Assembly (NCBI RefSeq): GCF_001695855.1
Contig: NZ_MBSS01000067.1
Coordinates: 146,566-210,565 of the forward strand
DNA from: Ensifer sp. LC163
Lineage (GTDB): Bacteria > Pseudomonadota > Alphaproteobacteria > Rhizobiales > Rhizobiaceae
Reading direction: 5' to 3'
DNA length: 64,000 bases
Shown: positions 1 through 9,495 of the stretch, piece by piece
Numbering within the stretch: position 1 is the stretch's first letter
Layout: the number at the start of each line of letters is the position of its first letter
Position numbers and translations under genes: made by a program
The notes under the pieces: generated by a model
The model's database searches: none
What the model saw: the letters and a program-made list of their open reading frames with translations, nothing else
What the model was told of the DNA's origin: nothing

Positions 1-2379
1 CTGTCGCGCAGCATCTTCACCGAGCGGTCGCAGCTACGCAGCATTGCTGCCGCGCCGAACCTGGTCGTGCGCATGGCGTACCCCTTGCGAGGAAACGAGA
101 AGGCGATAGGGCTCGACTACCGCAAGAACGATGCGCAGCGCGCCGCCGTCATGAAGGTCAGGGACACGGGGAGGATGGTGCTCGCCGGCCCGGTGGACCT
201 CGTCCAGGGCGGGCGCGGACTGATCGGCCGGTTTCCGGTATCGGTCGATACCGGTGGAGGCAGCAATCGCTTCTGGGGAATCGTATCCGCCGTCATTGAC
301 GTCGATCGCCTCTACAATGACAGCGGCCTCCTCTCCTCCAAGCTCGGCATCGATATCGCCATTACCGGCCGAGATGGGACGGGCAGCGACGGAACGGCCT
401 TCTTCGGCGACCCCAGGGTTTTCGAACAGGCGCCGGTGGGCATGACGGTCCTGCTTCCCGGCGGCTCCTGGCGCATTGTGGCCGTCCCCAAGGGCGGCTG
501 GCCGCACACGGCGCGCAATGCCTGGTTCATCCGCGCGCTGATCGTTGCCGGCGGTCTGATGATCATTTTGCCGATGCTGCTGACCGGCCGGTTGATGAGC
601 GAGCGGCAGAACAACATTCGCGCGCTCAGACAGAGCAAGGCGCAGTTGCAGGAACTGTCGCACCGCCTGAAGATCGCCCTCGATACGTCGCAGATCGGCA
701 TCTGGGAACTCGACATCGCCAGCGGCAAGCTGCTCTGGGACGAGCGGATGAAAGAGCTCTACGGCAAGACCGGATCGGTCCACCAGGCCTATGACGACTG
801 GAAGACCAGCCTGCATCCCGACGATCTTGCCCGGGCGGAAGAGGAATTCGCCGAAGCCCTTGCCTCGGGCGGCGCCTACAATTCCGAGTTCCGAATCCGG
901 CTACCGGACGACACCATCCGGCATATCCGCGCTATCGGCTCGACCTATGACGGCGCCGACGGGCGCAAGAAGATCGTCGGCGTCAACTGGGACGTGACCG
1001 CCGATATCAAGACCCGCGCGACCCTGTCGGAAGCCAGGCGCCAGGCTGAAGCGCACAGCGCCGAACTGGAAGCGGCACGTCACCGCATGGAATTCAATGC
1101 CCTGCACGACCCCTTGACCGGCCTGCCGAACCGGCGCTTCCTCGACCAGGTGCTTGCGGACAGAAGCCATCACTTCGATGCCGAGGCGAGGCTCAGCATC
1201 TTTCATATGGACCTCGATCGCTTCAAGCAGATCAACGACACGCTCGGCCATGCCGCCGGCGACGAGATCCTGCGCCACGCCGCCGAACTGCTGCGTACCA
1301 ACGCCAGGGAGAAGGACTTCGTCGCCCGCATCGGCGGCGACGAGTTCGTCATCGTCCGCGCGGAGGATAGCGCTGAGCCCGATGCGCGGCTCGCATCCTG
1401 CATCATTGAAGCCATGAGCGTGCCGGTTCGCTACAAGGATCAGGAATGCCGCATCGGCGTCAGCATCGGCATCGCAGCGCAGGCCGAGCCGACCGACGAT
1501 CTGTCCCAGATCCTCGTCAATGCCGACATCGCCCTTTACGAGGCCAAGCGCCGCGGCCGCAACCGGCACGAAACCTTCACTGGCGACCTGAAGACTGCCG
1601 TGTTCAAGACCAAGCAGACCGCCGACGAGATCCTTCGCGGCCTCGAGCACAAGGAATTCATCGCGCATTTCCAGCCGCAGTTCTGTCCGAACACGCTTGA
1701 GGTCATCGGCGTCGAAGCGCTGGCGCGCTGGGACCACCCGGCCAAGGGATTGCTGGGTCCGCACACCTTTCTTAGGACTGCCGAAGACATCAACGTCGTC
1801 GCCTCCATCGACCAGGCGATCCTGGAGCAGGCGCTGTTCCAGATTTATCGCTGGGAAGCCATCGGCATCCATATTCCGAAGGTCTCGGTCAACCTGTCCT
1901 ATGCCCGTCTGCACGACGAAGGGCTGATCGACCGTCTCGAGCAATTGCAGATCCCGCGCGGCCGCCTGTCCTTCGAGCTTCTGGAATCGATCTCCTTCGA
2001 CGAGAGCGACGTCACGGTGCTGTCGAACATCCGCCGGATCAAGGAACTCGGCATCGATATCGAGATCGACGATTTCGGCACCGGTTATGCCTCCATCCTC
2101 AGCCTGTTGAAGCTGACGCCGCGGCGCCTGAAGATCGATCGCCAGTTGATTCTGCCGATCCTGAACTCGCCGGCGGAAAAGCGCCTCGTCGAATCGATCA
2201 TCGATATCGGCACCTCGCTCGGCATCGAAGTGATCGCCGAAGGCGTCGAAACGCTCGAGCACGCCCATATTCTGAGAGAACTCGGCTGTCATGGCCTTCA
2301 GGGCTATGTCTTTGCCCGGCCAATGAGCGCCAACGATCTCGCCGCCTTCGTTTTCGAGCGCAGGTGGCAGGCCGCCTGA
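1..2379 (+). CDS. CHASE-PAS-GGDEF-EAL cyclic-di-GMP turnover protein (5' partial)
   Basis: The frame is open to the left edge, so the start lies outside the window; the first in-window ATG at 67 is inside the sensor domain. In order: the end of a periplasmic CHASE-like domain (YPLRGNEKAIGLDY), one membrane helix (about 531-600), a PAS fold (GIWELD...LLWDERM), a GGDEF domain and an EAL domain. The cyclase signature IGGDEF is intact and is preceded five residues upstream by an RxxD inhibitory site (REKD). The phosphodiesterase motifs EALAR, DDFGTGYAS, LKIDR and EGVET are also intact. Both activities are therefore possible; which dominates cannot be read from sequence. It would sit in the inner membrane sensing a small external ligand. 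The gene is followed by about 165 bases before the pha operon and looks monocistronic. Confidence 0.93.
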   Translation: MSRSIFTERSQLRSIAAAPNLVVRMAYPLRGNEKAIGLDYRKNDAQRAAVMKVRDTGRMVLAGPVDLVQGGRGLIGRFPVSVDTGGGSNRFWGIVSAVIDVDRLYNDSGLLSSKLGIDIAITGRDGTGSDGTAFFGDPRVFEQAPVGMTVLLPGGSWRIVAVPKGGWPHTARNAWFIRALIVAGGLMIILPMLLTGRLMSERQNNIRALRQSKAQLQELSHRLKIALDTSQIGIWELDIASGKLLWDERMKELYGKTGSVHQAYDDWKTSLHPDDLARAEEEFAEALASGGAYNSEFRIRLPDDTIRHIRAIGSTYDGADGRKKIVGVNWDVTADIKTRATLSEARRQAEAHSAELEAARHRMEFNALHDPLTGLPNRRFLDQVLADRSHHFDAEARLSIFHMDLDRFKQINDTLGHAAGDEILRHAAELLRTNAREKDFVARIGGDEFVIVRAEDSAEPDARLASCIIEAMSVPVRYKDQECRIGVSIGIAAQAEPTDDLSQILVNADIALYEAKRRGRNRHETFTGDLKTAVFKTKQTADEILRGLEHKEFIAHFQPQFCPNTLEVIGVEALARWDHPAKGLLGPHTFLRTAEDINVVASIDQAILEQALFQIYRWEAIGIHIPKVSVNLSYARLHDEGLIDRLEQLQIPRGRLSFELLESISFDESDVTVLSNIRRIKELGIDIEIDDFGTGYASILSLLKLTPRRLKIDRQLILPILNSPAEKRLVESIIDIGTSLGIEVIAEGVETLEHAHILRELGCHGLQGYVFARPMSANDLAAFVFERRWQAA

Positions 2380-2545
2380 CGGCGCCTCCAGCCGGCTGCG
2401 ACAGTTCGGCGCGCGAGCGAGCGGGCTAAAAAAGCGCTGCGCGCGCATTTTTCAAGTGCCGAGGCTTGGCAGCCCCAGGGAAAATCGTCATAAAAACATA
2501 TGCCTGTTACCGCTATGCGGACCATGACGGCATCGTCTGTGACCG
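2380..2545 (+). other. Leader/intergenic region before the pha operon
   Basis: Non-coding stretch between the GGDEF/EAL gene and the first in-frame start of phaAB. It probably carries the pha promoter, but I see no clear -35/-10 pair. If translation starts at 2618 or 2636 rather than 2546, the transcribed leader extends to there. No known riboswitch class was recognised. Confidence 0.4.
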
Positions 2546-5542
2546 TTGCGTCAGCGATGGTTCTTGAGGGGCCTCGGCACCCAATCTCCATTATGCCCAA
2601 GAGAAGGGAACGGTACAATCGAATACGCGGGGAAATTGCTTTCTGTCTTCATCCTAGCCCCGTTCGCGGGAAGCCTCATTGCAATCTTCTTTCCGTCCGA
2701 TCAACGCGGCGCAACGGCCTGGTTCGCAGGCGCGATCGCGCTTCTCTGTTTCCTGGTTGCTGCGGGCCTTTACCCCTTCGTCACCTCCGGCGGCGTTCTG
2801 CGCTATGAACTTGCCTGGATGCCGGAGCTCGGCCTCAACTTCACCTTGAGAATGGACGGCTTTGCCTGGCTGTTCACGGTGCTGGTGACCGCAATCGGCG
2901 TGCTCGTCGTGCTCTACGCCCGCTATTACATGGCGGCCGAAGACCCGGTGCCGCGCTTCCTTGCCCTGTTCCTCGCCTTCATGGGGTCGATGCTCGGCGT
3001 CGTTCTCTCCGGCAATCTGATCCTGCTTGCGGTCTTCTGGGAGCTGACGAGCATCGTCTCATTCCTGCTGATCGGCTATTGGCACCACAACGCCCATGCC
3101 CGCGACGGTGCCCGCATGGCACTGACGATGACCGGCATGGGCGGGCTTTGCATGCTTGTCGGGCTGTTGATCATGGGCCGGATCGTCGGCAGCTACGATC
3201 TCGACGTCGTGCTCGCCTCCGGCGACACGATCCGCAATCACCCGCTCTACGTCACGATGCTGATCCTGATTCTGCTCGGTGCCTTGACCAAGAGCGCACA
3301 GTTCCCGTTTCATTTCTGGCTGCCGCACGCCATGGCGGCGCCGACCCCGGTCTCGGCCTATCTGCATTCGGCGACCATGGTGAAGGCGGGCGTGTTCCTG
3401 CTCGTGCGGTTCTGGCCGGTCATGGCCGGCACCGAGGCCTGGTTCTGGATCGTCGGGCTCGCCGGCCTGACGACGCTGCTTCTCGGCGCCTATTTCGCGA
3501 TCTTCCAGCAGGACCTGAAGGGGCTTCTGGCCTATTCGACCATCAGCCACCTGGGACTGATCACGGTTCTGCTCAGCCTCGGCAGTCCGCTTGCCGCCGT
3601 CGCCGCGGTCTTCCACATCGTCAATCACGCGACCTTCAAGGCATCGCTGTTCATGGCGGCCGGCATCATCGACCATGAGACCGGGACACGCGACATGCGC
3701 AAGCTCGGCGGGCTCATACGCTACATGCCCGGCACTGCCGTGCTCGCCATGGTCGCCAGTGCTGCGATGGCCGGCGTGCCGCTGTTGAACGGCTTCATCT
3801 CCAAGGAGATGTTCTTCGCCGAAGCCATCGAGACGCACCAAGCCAACCTGCTCGATGCGATCACGCCCTATGTCGCGACGCTCGCCGGCATGTTCGCGGT
3901 GACCTATTCGCTGCGCTTCATCCACAGCGTCTTCTTCGGCCAGACGCCGAGCGACCTGCCCAAGATCCCGCATGAGCCGCCGCGCTGGATGCGTGCGCCG
4001 ATCGAGTTCCTGGTGCTGGCCTGCCTCGTCGTCGGCATCATCCCGGCGATCACCATCGGCCCGTTCCTGCATACCGCCGTCGTGTCGATCCTTGGGGCGA
4101 GCACCCCACAGTACAGCCTCTCGGTCTGGCACGGCTGGAACCTGCCGCTGATCATGAGTTGCGTGGCGCTCCTCGGCGGCGTCGGCCTTTATTTCCTGAT
4201 GAAGAACTATCTGGCGACCAGCACCGAGGGGCCGCCGGTCTTCCGCCTGCTGCACGGTCAGCGCATCTTCGAGCGGGTGCTGGTGACCCTGTCATGGAAA
4301 TGGGCGCGTTCGCTCGAACAGAGGCTCGGCACGCGCCGGCTGCAGCCGCAGATGCGGTTCCTGGTCTTCGTGGCGATCGTCGCCGGTGCGCTTCCGCTGC
4401 TGCTCAATCGCTTCGAACTGCCGCCGCTTCTCGTGCGCGGCATCGACCCGGCCTTCGCCCTGCTCTGGGCGATCGGCATCGCCTGTGCGGTGGGGGCGGC
4501 CTACCAGGCGAAGTTCCACCGGCTGGTGGCGCTGGTACTGCTCGGCGGCGCCGGCCTCGTCACCTGCATCACCTTCGTCTGGCTGTCGGCCCCCGACCTT
4601 GCGGTCACCCAGCTCCTCGTCGAAATCGTCACCACGGTCTTGATCCTGCTCGGCCTGCGCTGGCTGCCCAAGCGCATCGAGGACACGCAGGAATTAGAAT
4701 TGCTGTCGCTGCGCGTTCGTCTGCGGCGCTTGCGCGACTTTCTGCTCGCCATCGTGGCGGGCGGCGGCGTGGCGCTGATCGCCTATACGGTGATGACCCG
4801 TCCGATGCCCGAGACCATCGCCAGCTACTTCCTCGAGCGCGCCTACAAGGAAGGCGGCGGCACCAATGTCGTCAACGTCATCCTTGTCGACTTCCGCGGC
4901 TTCGATACCCTCGGCGAAATCGCGGTGCTGGCGATCGTCGCACTGACCGTGTTCGCGCTCCTGCTCCGCTTCCGTCCGCAGGCCGACAGCCTCGAGGCAC
5001 CGGAACAACAGCAGGTGCAGAATGCCTTCGACGACGATCACCCCGATCGCGCCAAGGGCGACAGCGTCGCCGAGTATCTGTTCGTTCCATCGGTGATCAT
5101 GCGCTGGATGTTCCCGGTCAGCGGCATGCTGGCCGCCTATCTCTTCCTGCGCGGCCACGATTTGCCGGGCGGTGGTTTTGCGGCCGGCATCGCCATGTCG
5201 ATCGGCTTCATCCTGCAATACATGTCGGGCGGCACCCGCTGGGTCGAGGAGCGGCTGCGCATCCATCCGCTGCGCTGGATGGGCATCGGCATCATCGTTG
5301 CGGCGGCAACCGGCATCGGTTCATGGCTGTTCGGCTATCCGTTCCTGACCTCGCACGCGCAATACGTCACCCTGCCGATCGTCGGGAAATTCCCGCTGGC
5401 GAGCGCGATCTTCTTTGATCTTGGTGTCTTCTCGCTGGTAGTCGGGGCAACCGTCCTCATCCTGATCGCCCTGGCGCACCAGTCGATCCGCGCACCGCGT
5501 GCCCATGCCCGTGTCCTTCGCGCCGGAAAGGAGGCGAAGTAG
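2546..5542 (+). CDS. phaAB: Fused PhaA-PhaB subunit of multisubunit cation/proton antiporter
   Basis: Large polytopic membrane protein of the Mrp/Mnh/Pha antiporter. The first half is a complex-I-like proton-translocating domain with the conserved membrane Glu (VFWELTS) and Lys residues (LTKSAQFPFHFWLP; TMVKAGVF). MbhD- and MbhE-like helices follow (about 630-820), then an MnhB domain in the last 150 residues (MFPVSGMLAAYLFLRGHDLPGGGFAAG). In most bacteria A and B are separate; the fusion is usual in rhizobia, where Pha systems have been linked to K+ efflux and pH adaptation. The start is uncertain: 2546 is a TTG without a clear ribosome-binding site. A good AAGGG lies nine bases before an ATC codon at 2618, where the protein would begin IEYAGKLLSV; TTG 2636 is another option. 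The stop overlaps the phaC start by one base. Confidence 0.92.
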   Translation: MRQRWFLRGLGTQSPLCPREGNGTIEYAGKLLSVFILAPFAGSLIAIFFPSDQRGATAWFAGAIALLCFLVAAGLYPFVTSGGVLRYELAWMPELGLNFTLRMDGFAWLFTVLVTAIGVLVVLYARYYMAAEDPVPRFLALFLAFMGSMLGVVLSGNLILLAVFWELTSIVSFLLIGYWHHNAHARDGARMALTMTGMGGLCMLVGLLIMGRIVGSYDLDVVLASGDTIRNHPLYVTMLILILLGALTKSAQFPFHFWLPHAMAAPTPVSAYLHSATMVKAGVFLLVRFWPVMAGTEAWFWIVGLAGLTTLLLGAYFAIFQQDLKGLLAYSTISHLGLITVLLSLGSPLAAVAAVFHIVNHATFKASLFMAAGIIDHETGTRDMRKLGGLIRYMPGTAVLAMVASAAMAGVPLLNGFISKEMFFAEAIETHQANLLDAITPYVATLAGMFAVTYSLRFIHSVFFGQTPSDLPKIPHEPPRWMRAPIEFLVLACLVVGIIPAITIGPFLHTAVVSILGASTPQYSLSVWHGWNLPLIMSCVALLGGVGLYFLMKNYLATSTEGPPVFRLLHGQRIFERVLVTLSWKWARSLEQRLGTRRLQPQMRFLVFVAIVAGALPLLLNRFELPPLLVRGIDPAFALLWAIGIACAVGAAYQAKFHRLVALVLLGGAGLVTCITFVWLSAPDLAVTQLLVEIVTTVLILLGLRWLPKRIEDTQELELLSLRVRLRRLRDFLLAIVAGGGVALIAYTVMTRPMPETIASYFLERAYKEGGGTNVVNVILVDFRGFDTLGEIAVLAIVALTVFALLLRFRPQADSLEAPEQQQVQNAFDDDHPDRAKGDSVAEYLFVPSVIMRWMFPVSGMLAAYLFLRGHDLPGGGFAAGIAMSIGFILQYMSGGTRWVEERLRIHPLRWMGIGIIVAAATGIGSWLFGYPFLTSHAQYVTLPIVGKFPLASAIFFDLGVFSLVVGATVLILIALAHQSIRAPRAHARVLRAGKEAK

Positions 5543-5889
5543 TGGAGATCATCCTGTCTGCCGCCATCGGCGTTCTCACCGCCTCGGGCGTCTATCTCCT
5601 GCTCAGGCCGCGCACCTATCAGGTGATCATCGGCCTGTCGCTGCTCTCCTATGCCGTCAATCTCTTCATCTTCAGCATGGGGCGGCTGCGCGTGAACGCG
5701 CCCCCCATCCTCGATCCCGGCGGCGTCGGCGATCTCTCGCGCTACACCGATCCGGTGCCGCAGGCGCTGGTGCTGACCGCGATCGTCATCGGCTTTGCCA
5801 TGACGGCGCTCTTCCTTGTCGTGCTGCTCGCCTCGCGCGGCTTCACCGGCACCGACCATGTCGACGGAAGGGAGCAGCGCAGTGACTGA
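5542..5889 (+). CDS. phaC: Antiporter subunit PhaC (MnhC/NuoK-like)
   Basis: Small membrane protein of 115 residues with three hydrophobic helices and the NuoK-like core IIGLSLLSYAVNLFIFSMG, matching MnhC/MrpC in size and pattern. It begins with GTG inside the TAGTG overlap with phaAB, with GGAGG seven bases upstream, so it is translationally coupled. It forms part of the membrane core of the antiporter with PhaA and PhaD. The end overlaps phaD by eight bases. Confidence 0.93.
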   Translation: MEIILSAAIGVLTASGVYLLLRPRTYQVIIGLSLLSYAVNLFIFSMGRLRVNAPPILDPGGVGDLSRYTDPVPQALVLTAIVIGFAMTALFLVVLLASRGFTGTDHVDGREQRSD

Positions 5890-7501
5890 TTGGCTGCACC
5901 ACCTGATGATCCTGCCGATCCTGCTGCCGCTGATGGTCGGCGCGGCGATGATCCCGATCGACGAGCGCAACCGCATGGCCAAGGGCGTGATGGGCTTCGT
6001 CTCGACGCTCGCCCTCTTCGTGCTCTCCATGGTGCTGATGCGCGCTAGCGCCTCGACGGAAGGCTTCCTTGCCGGCACAAGCGTCTACCAGCTCGGCAAC
6101 TGGCCGGCGCCCTTCGGCATCGTTCTCGTGCTCGACCGGCTCTCGGCGCTGATGCTCTGCCTGACGAGCGGCCTGGCGCTGGCCGCCCAGGTCTATTCGA
6201 TCGCCCGCTGGCACACCGCCGGCCATCACTTCCATTCGCTGTTCCAGCTGCTGATCGCCGGTCTAAACGGCGCCTTCCTGACGGGAGATCTTTTCAATCT
6301 CTTCGTCTTTTTCGAGATCATGCTGGCGGCATCCTACGGCCTGCTGCTGCACGGCTCCGGTCCGCTGCGCGTCAAGGCCGGCCTACATTATGTCGCAATC
6401 AATCTTGCCGCCTCGTCGCTGTTCCTGATCGGCGTCAGCCTGATCTATGGCGCCACCGGCACGCTCAACATGGCCGACCTTGCCGTCGAGCTCGCCAGCA
6501 TTTCGCCGGAGAACCGCCAGATGGTCGAAGTCGGCGCCGGCGTCCTCGGCGTCGCCTTCCTGGTCAAGGCCGGCATGTGGCCTTTGAGCTTCTGGCTGCC
6601 GACCGCCTATTCGGCGGCGACGCCGCCGGTTGCGGCCGTCTTTGCTGTGCTGACCAAGGTCGGCATCTACGTCATCCTGCGCCTGTCGCTGCTTGTCTTC
6701 GGCGCCAATGCCGGGGTCTCCGCCGGCTTCGGCCAGACGCTGCTGGTCGTCGGCGGCATGTTGACGATCGCCTTCGGCGCGATCGGCGTGCTCGCCTCGC
6801 AGGCGATGGCCCGGCTTGCCGCCTATTCGGTGCTGGTATCCTCAGGCACGCTGATGGCAGCAATCGGCCTCGGGCATTCCAGCATGATTGCCGGCGCGCT
6901 GTTTTATCTCGTCAGCTCGACGCTGACGATCTCGGCGTTCTTCCTGCTGATCGAATTGGTGGAGCGCGGCCGCGACGCCGGCGCCGACGTTCTGGCGGTA
7001 ACGATGGAAGCCTATGGCGATGCCGACGAGGACGAGGAAGTGGACGAAGCCGGCGCCGCTATTCCCGGCACAATGGCTGTGCTCGGCCTCTGCTTCTGCC
7101 TCTGCGCATTGTTGCTTGCCGGCCTGCCGCCACTTTCGGGCTTCGTCGCCAAGTTCGCGATCCTGAGCGGTCTGTTCGGCCTCGCCGACCCCGAGGCCGC
7201 GTCGGCGATTTCGGCTGCCGACTGGACCTATGTCACATTGCTGATCCTGTCCGGCCTCTCCGCCATGATCGCCATGAACCGCGTCGGCATCCGCACCTTC
7301 TGGGCCTCGATCGAAAATACCGAGCCGCGCGTCTTCGTCATCGAGATTGCCCCTGTCGTGGTGCTGCTCGGCGCCTGCATCTTCCTGAGCCTGCAGGCCG
7401 GCCCGACGATGCGCTACATGCAGGCGACGGCGGATTCCCTGCTCGATCCGTCGATCTATACCCAGCGCGTCCTCAGGGCGCCGCGTGTGGGAGGGCAGTA
7501 G
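5882..7501 (+). CDS. phaD: Antiporter subunit PhaD (MnhD/NuoM-NuoN-like)
   Basis: Second complex-I-like proton channel subunit, about 539 residues and 13-14 membrane helices. Conserved features include the Glu in LFVFFEIMLAASYGLLL and the Lys in FLVKAGMWPLSFWLP. A longer frame reaches back to 5816, but GTG at 5882 fits better: AGGGAG lies about eight bases before it and the product starts VTDWLHHLM. The loop GDADEDEEVDEAGAAIPG near residue 385 is unusually acidic and is probably cytoplasmic. It overlaps phaC by eight bases and is separated from phaE by three bases. Confidence 0.93.
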   Translation: MTDWLHHLMILPILLPLMVGAAMIPIDERNRMAKGVMGFVSTLALFVLSMVLMRASASTEGFLAGTSVYQLGNWPAPFGIVLVLDRLSALMLCLTSGLALAAQVYSIARWHTAGHHFHSLFQLLIAGLNGAFLTGDLFNLFVFFEIMLAASYGLLLHGSGPLRVKAGLHYVAINLAASSLFLIGVSLIYGATGTLNMADLAVELASISPENRQMVEVGAGVLGVAFLVKAGMWPLSFWLPTAYSAATPPVAAVFAVLTKVGIYVILRLSLLVFGANAGVSAGFGQTLLVVGGMLTIAFGAIGVLASQAMARLAAYSVLVSSGTLMAAIGLGHSSMIAGALFYLVSSTLTISAFFLLIELVERGRDAGADVLAVTMEAYGDADEDEEVDEAGAAIPGTMAVLGLCFCLCALLLAGLPPLSGFVAKFAILSGLFGLADPEAASAISAADWTYVTLLILSGLSAMIAMNRVGIRTFWASIENTEPRVFVIEIAPVVVLLGACIFLSLQAGPTMRYMQATADSLLDPSIYTQRVLRAPRVGGQ

Positions 7502-7504
7502 CCG

Positions 7505-7990
7505 ATGCGCACCTGGTTCCCCTACCCGCTCCTGTCCGTCGGCCTGCTGCTCATCTGGCTGCTCCTCAACCAATCGGTTGCCACCGGCACCATCGTCATG
7601 GGCACGATATTGAGCGTGGCGCTCGGCTGGGTGACGCTCAAGCTCAATCCGACCCGCTCGCATCCACGCCGAATCCTGCGCACGCTGCGCTTTAGCGCCA
7701 GCGTTATTCTGGATGTCGTCCGCTCCAACATCGCCGTCATGCTTGTCATCCTGCGCGTCGGCAGGCGGGCGCCGAACTCGGGCTTCCTGACGGTTGACCT
7801 CGATCTCGAGGACGAGAACGCGCTCGCCCTGCTGGCCTGCATCATGACGGCGACGCCGGGCACCGCATGGCTTGAATACGATCGCCGCAGAAAGTCGCTG
7901 CTGTTCCACGTTCTCGACATGGAAAACGAGGACGTCTGGCTGCAGACGGTGAAGCGCTACGAAGCAGGTTTGAAGGAGATGTTCGGATGA
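7505..7990 (+). CDS. phaE: Antiporter subunit PhaE (MnhE)
   Basis: A 161-residue protein with two N-terminal membrane helices and a soluble C-terminal domain containing the MnhE signature LLACIMTATPGTAWLEYD. MnhE subunits are needed for assembly of the Mrp/Pha complex. The gene follows phaD after three bases and shares an ATGA overlap with phaF. Confidence 0.93.
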   Translation: MRTWFPYPLLSVGLLLIWLLLNQSVATGTIVMGTILSVALGWVTLKLNPTRSHPRRILRTLRFSASVILDVVRSNIAVMLVILRVGRRAPNSGFLTVDLDLEDENALALLACIMTATPGTAWLEYDRRRKSLLFHVLDMENEDVWLQTVKRYEAGLKEMFG

Positions 7991-8268
7991 CGGAGCTGGC
8001 AATCATCTGGTCGATCCTCGCAGCCCAGATCATGCTGGGGCTTGCCATGGCCTTTGCCCTCTACCGCATGGTCAAGGGGCCGCGGGCGCAGGATCGCATT
8101 CTCGGCCTCGATACCCTCTACATCAACGCGATGCTGATGCTGTTGTCCTTCGGCATCCGCACCGCCAACAGCATCTATTTCGAATCGGCGCTGATCGTGG
8201 CGCTGATCGGCTTCGTCTCGTCGATCGCGTTCGGCAAGTTCCTGATGCGCGGGGAGGTGATCGAATGA
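7987..8268 (+). CDS. phaF: Antiporter subunit PhaF (MnhF)
   Basis: A 93-residue membrane protein with three helices and the MnhF pattern YRMVKGPRAQDRILGLDT. Start and stop are both in four-base ATGA overlaps with phaE and phaG, indicating tight translational coupling. MnhF homologues also occur in bile-salt and cation efflux complexes, but here the neighbours fix its role in the Pha antiporter. Confidence 0.93.
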   Translation: MTELAIIWSILAAQIMLGLAMAFALYRMVKGPRAQDRILGLDTLYINAMLMLLSFGIRTANSIYFESALIVALIGFVSSIAFGKFLMRGEVIE

Positions 8269-8636
8269 GCCACCTGACCGACCTTCCGACCTGGGCCGCC
8301 ATTGTCGTCTGCGGCCTCGTCCTTCTCGGCTCGGCGATCGCGCTGATCGGCTCGCTCGGGCTGCTCAGGCTGCCGGATTTCTATACGCGCCTGCATGCGC
8401 CGACGCTTGCCACCAGCGGCGGCGTCATCCTCATCTGCACCGCCTCGATCGTCTGCTTTGCTGTGCTGCAGAGCCGCTGGGTGTTCCACGAGGTGTTGAT
8501 CATCGTCTTCGTCATCATGACAACGCCGGTGACACTGATGCTGCTCGGCCAGGCCGCGCTCTATCGCGACCGCGTCGAGGAACGCCGCGGCGTCCCGCTG
8601 AAGCAGAAGCCACTTCCCGAACCGGCTGACGAATAG
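8265..8636 (+). CDS. phaG: Antiporter subunit PhaG (MnhG)
   Basis: A 123-residue protein with three membrane helices and the MnhG core GSLGLLRLPDFYTRLHAPT, followed by a polar tail. It is the last gene of the phaAB-C-D-E-F-G operon. Its TAG stop is two bases from the stop of the convergent cobM, and no hairpin terminator fits between them, so any terminator must lie inside the opposing gene. Confidence 0.93.
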   Translation: MSHLTDLPTWAAIVVCGLVLLGSAIALIGSLGLLRLPDFYTRLHAPTLATSGGVILICTASIVCFAVLQSRWVFHEVLIIVFVIMTTPVTLMLLGQAALYRDRVEERRGVPLKQKPLPEPADE

Positions 8637-8638
8637 AT

Positions 8639-9397
8639 TTATTCGCGCCCCCTGAACCGCCGCTGATAGGCGGGATCGTAGAGCGAGCTTTCGCGGAAGT
8701 CGGAGGCCTCCAGGCCCGGACCGACGAAGATCAGCGCGGTACGCTCGATCGGTTCCTCGGCCACCTTGGTCGCGATCGTGCCTAGTGTGCCACGCACCAC
8801 CCGTTCATCCGGCCACGACGCCTTGACGACGATCGCCACCGGGCATTCGGCGCCATAGAGCGGCGTCAGCTCCTCGACGACCTGGTCGAGCGCATGGATG
8901 GCGAGATGGATGGCAAGCGTCGCACCGGTGGCGCCGAAGCCCGCCAGCGTCTCGGTGTTGGGCATCGGCGAGGCCCTACCGGAAACCCGCGTCAACACCA
9001 GGCTCTGGGCGACGGCCGGAATGGTCAGCTCGCGGCCGAGCGTTGCAGCCGCCGCAGCAAAGGCCGGCACCCCGGGCGTCATCGTGTAGCCGATGCCGTG
9101 TTTCTCCAGCCGGCGGATCTGCTCGGCAACGGCACTCCAGACCGAGAGATCGCCGGAATGCAGCCGGGCGACGTCCTCGCCCGCTTCCGCGGCGCGCACA
9201 TACTCTGCCTCGATCTCGTCGAGCGACATCGGTGCCGTATCGACAATGCGTGCGCCGGGCGGGCAATATTGCAGCAATTCCGGCGAGACGATCGAGCCGG
9301 CATAGAGGCAGACCGGGCAGCGTCCGATCAGGTCGCGACCGCGAACCGTGATCAGGTCCACAGCCCCCGGACCGGCGCCGATAAAGTGTACCGTCAT
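8639..9397 (-). CDS. cobM: Precorrin-4 C11-methyltransferase CobM
   Basis: SAM-dependent methyltransferase that methylates C-11 of precorrin-4 to give precorrin-5 in the aerobic (oxygen-dependent) cobalamin pathway. The 252-residue length matches the family. Visible motifs are the SAM-binding loop [14 protein letters not shown] at the N-terminus and the second loop [11 protein letters not shown]. The frame extends upstream, but ATG 9397 is preceded by GGAGAG at a normal distance and begins MTVHFIGAG as in known CobM. It reads away from cobL across a 200-base gap containing a palindromic repeat, so it may have its own promoter. Confidence 0.94.
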   Translation of the reverse strand: MTVHFIGAGPGAVDLITVRGRDLIGRCPVCLYAGSIVSPELLQYCPPGARIVDTAPMSLDEIEAEYVRAAEAGEDVARLHSGDLSVWSAVAEQIRRLEKHGIGYTMTPGVPAFAAAAATLGRELTIPAVAQSLVLTRVSGRASPMPNTETLAGFGATGATLAIHLAIHALDQVVEELTPLYGAECPVAIVVKASWPDERVVRGTLGTIATKVAEEPIERTALIFVGPGLEASDFRESSLYDPAYQRRFRGRE

Positions 9398-9495
9398 ATG
9401 TCTCTCCGAACTTTTTGTAGCGTTTCCCGAACGCTCTATCTCATTATTTTCAAGCAATTCCGAACGCAAAACACTCCGCCCTTTCGCTGGAATTG

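Noticed and set aside
901..2448. 515-codon minus-strand open frame
   Set aside because: It is antisense to the GGDEF/EAL gene, has no family likeness and is rich in residues typical of reversed GC-rich codons. The plus-strand protein has intact motifs.
3059..4255. 398-codon minus-strand frame across phaAB
   Set aside because: Composition (Arg, His, Gln, Asp rich) and lack of motifs mark it as antisense to the membrane protein gene.
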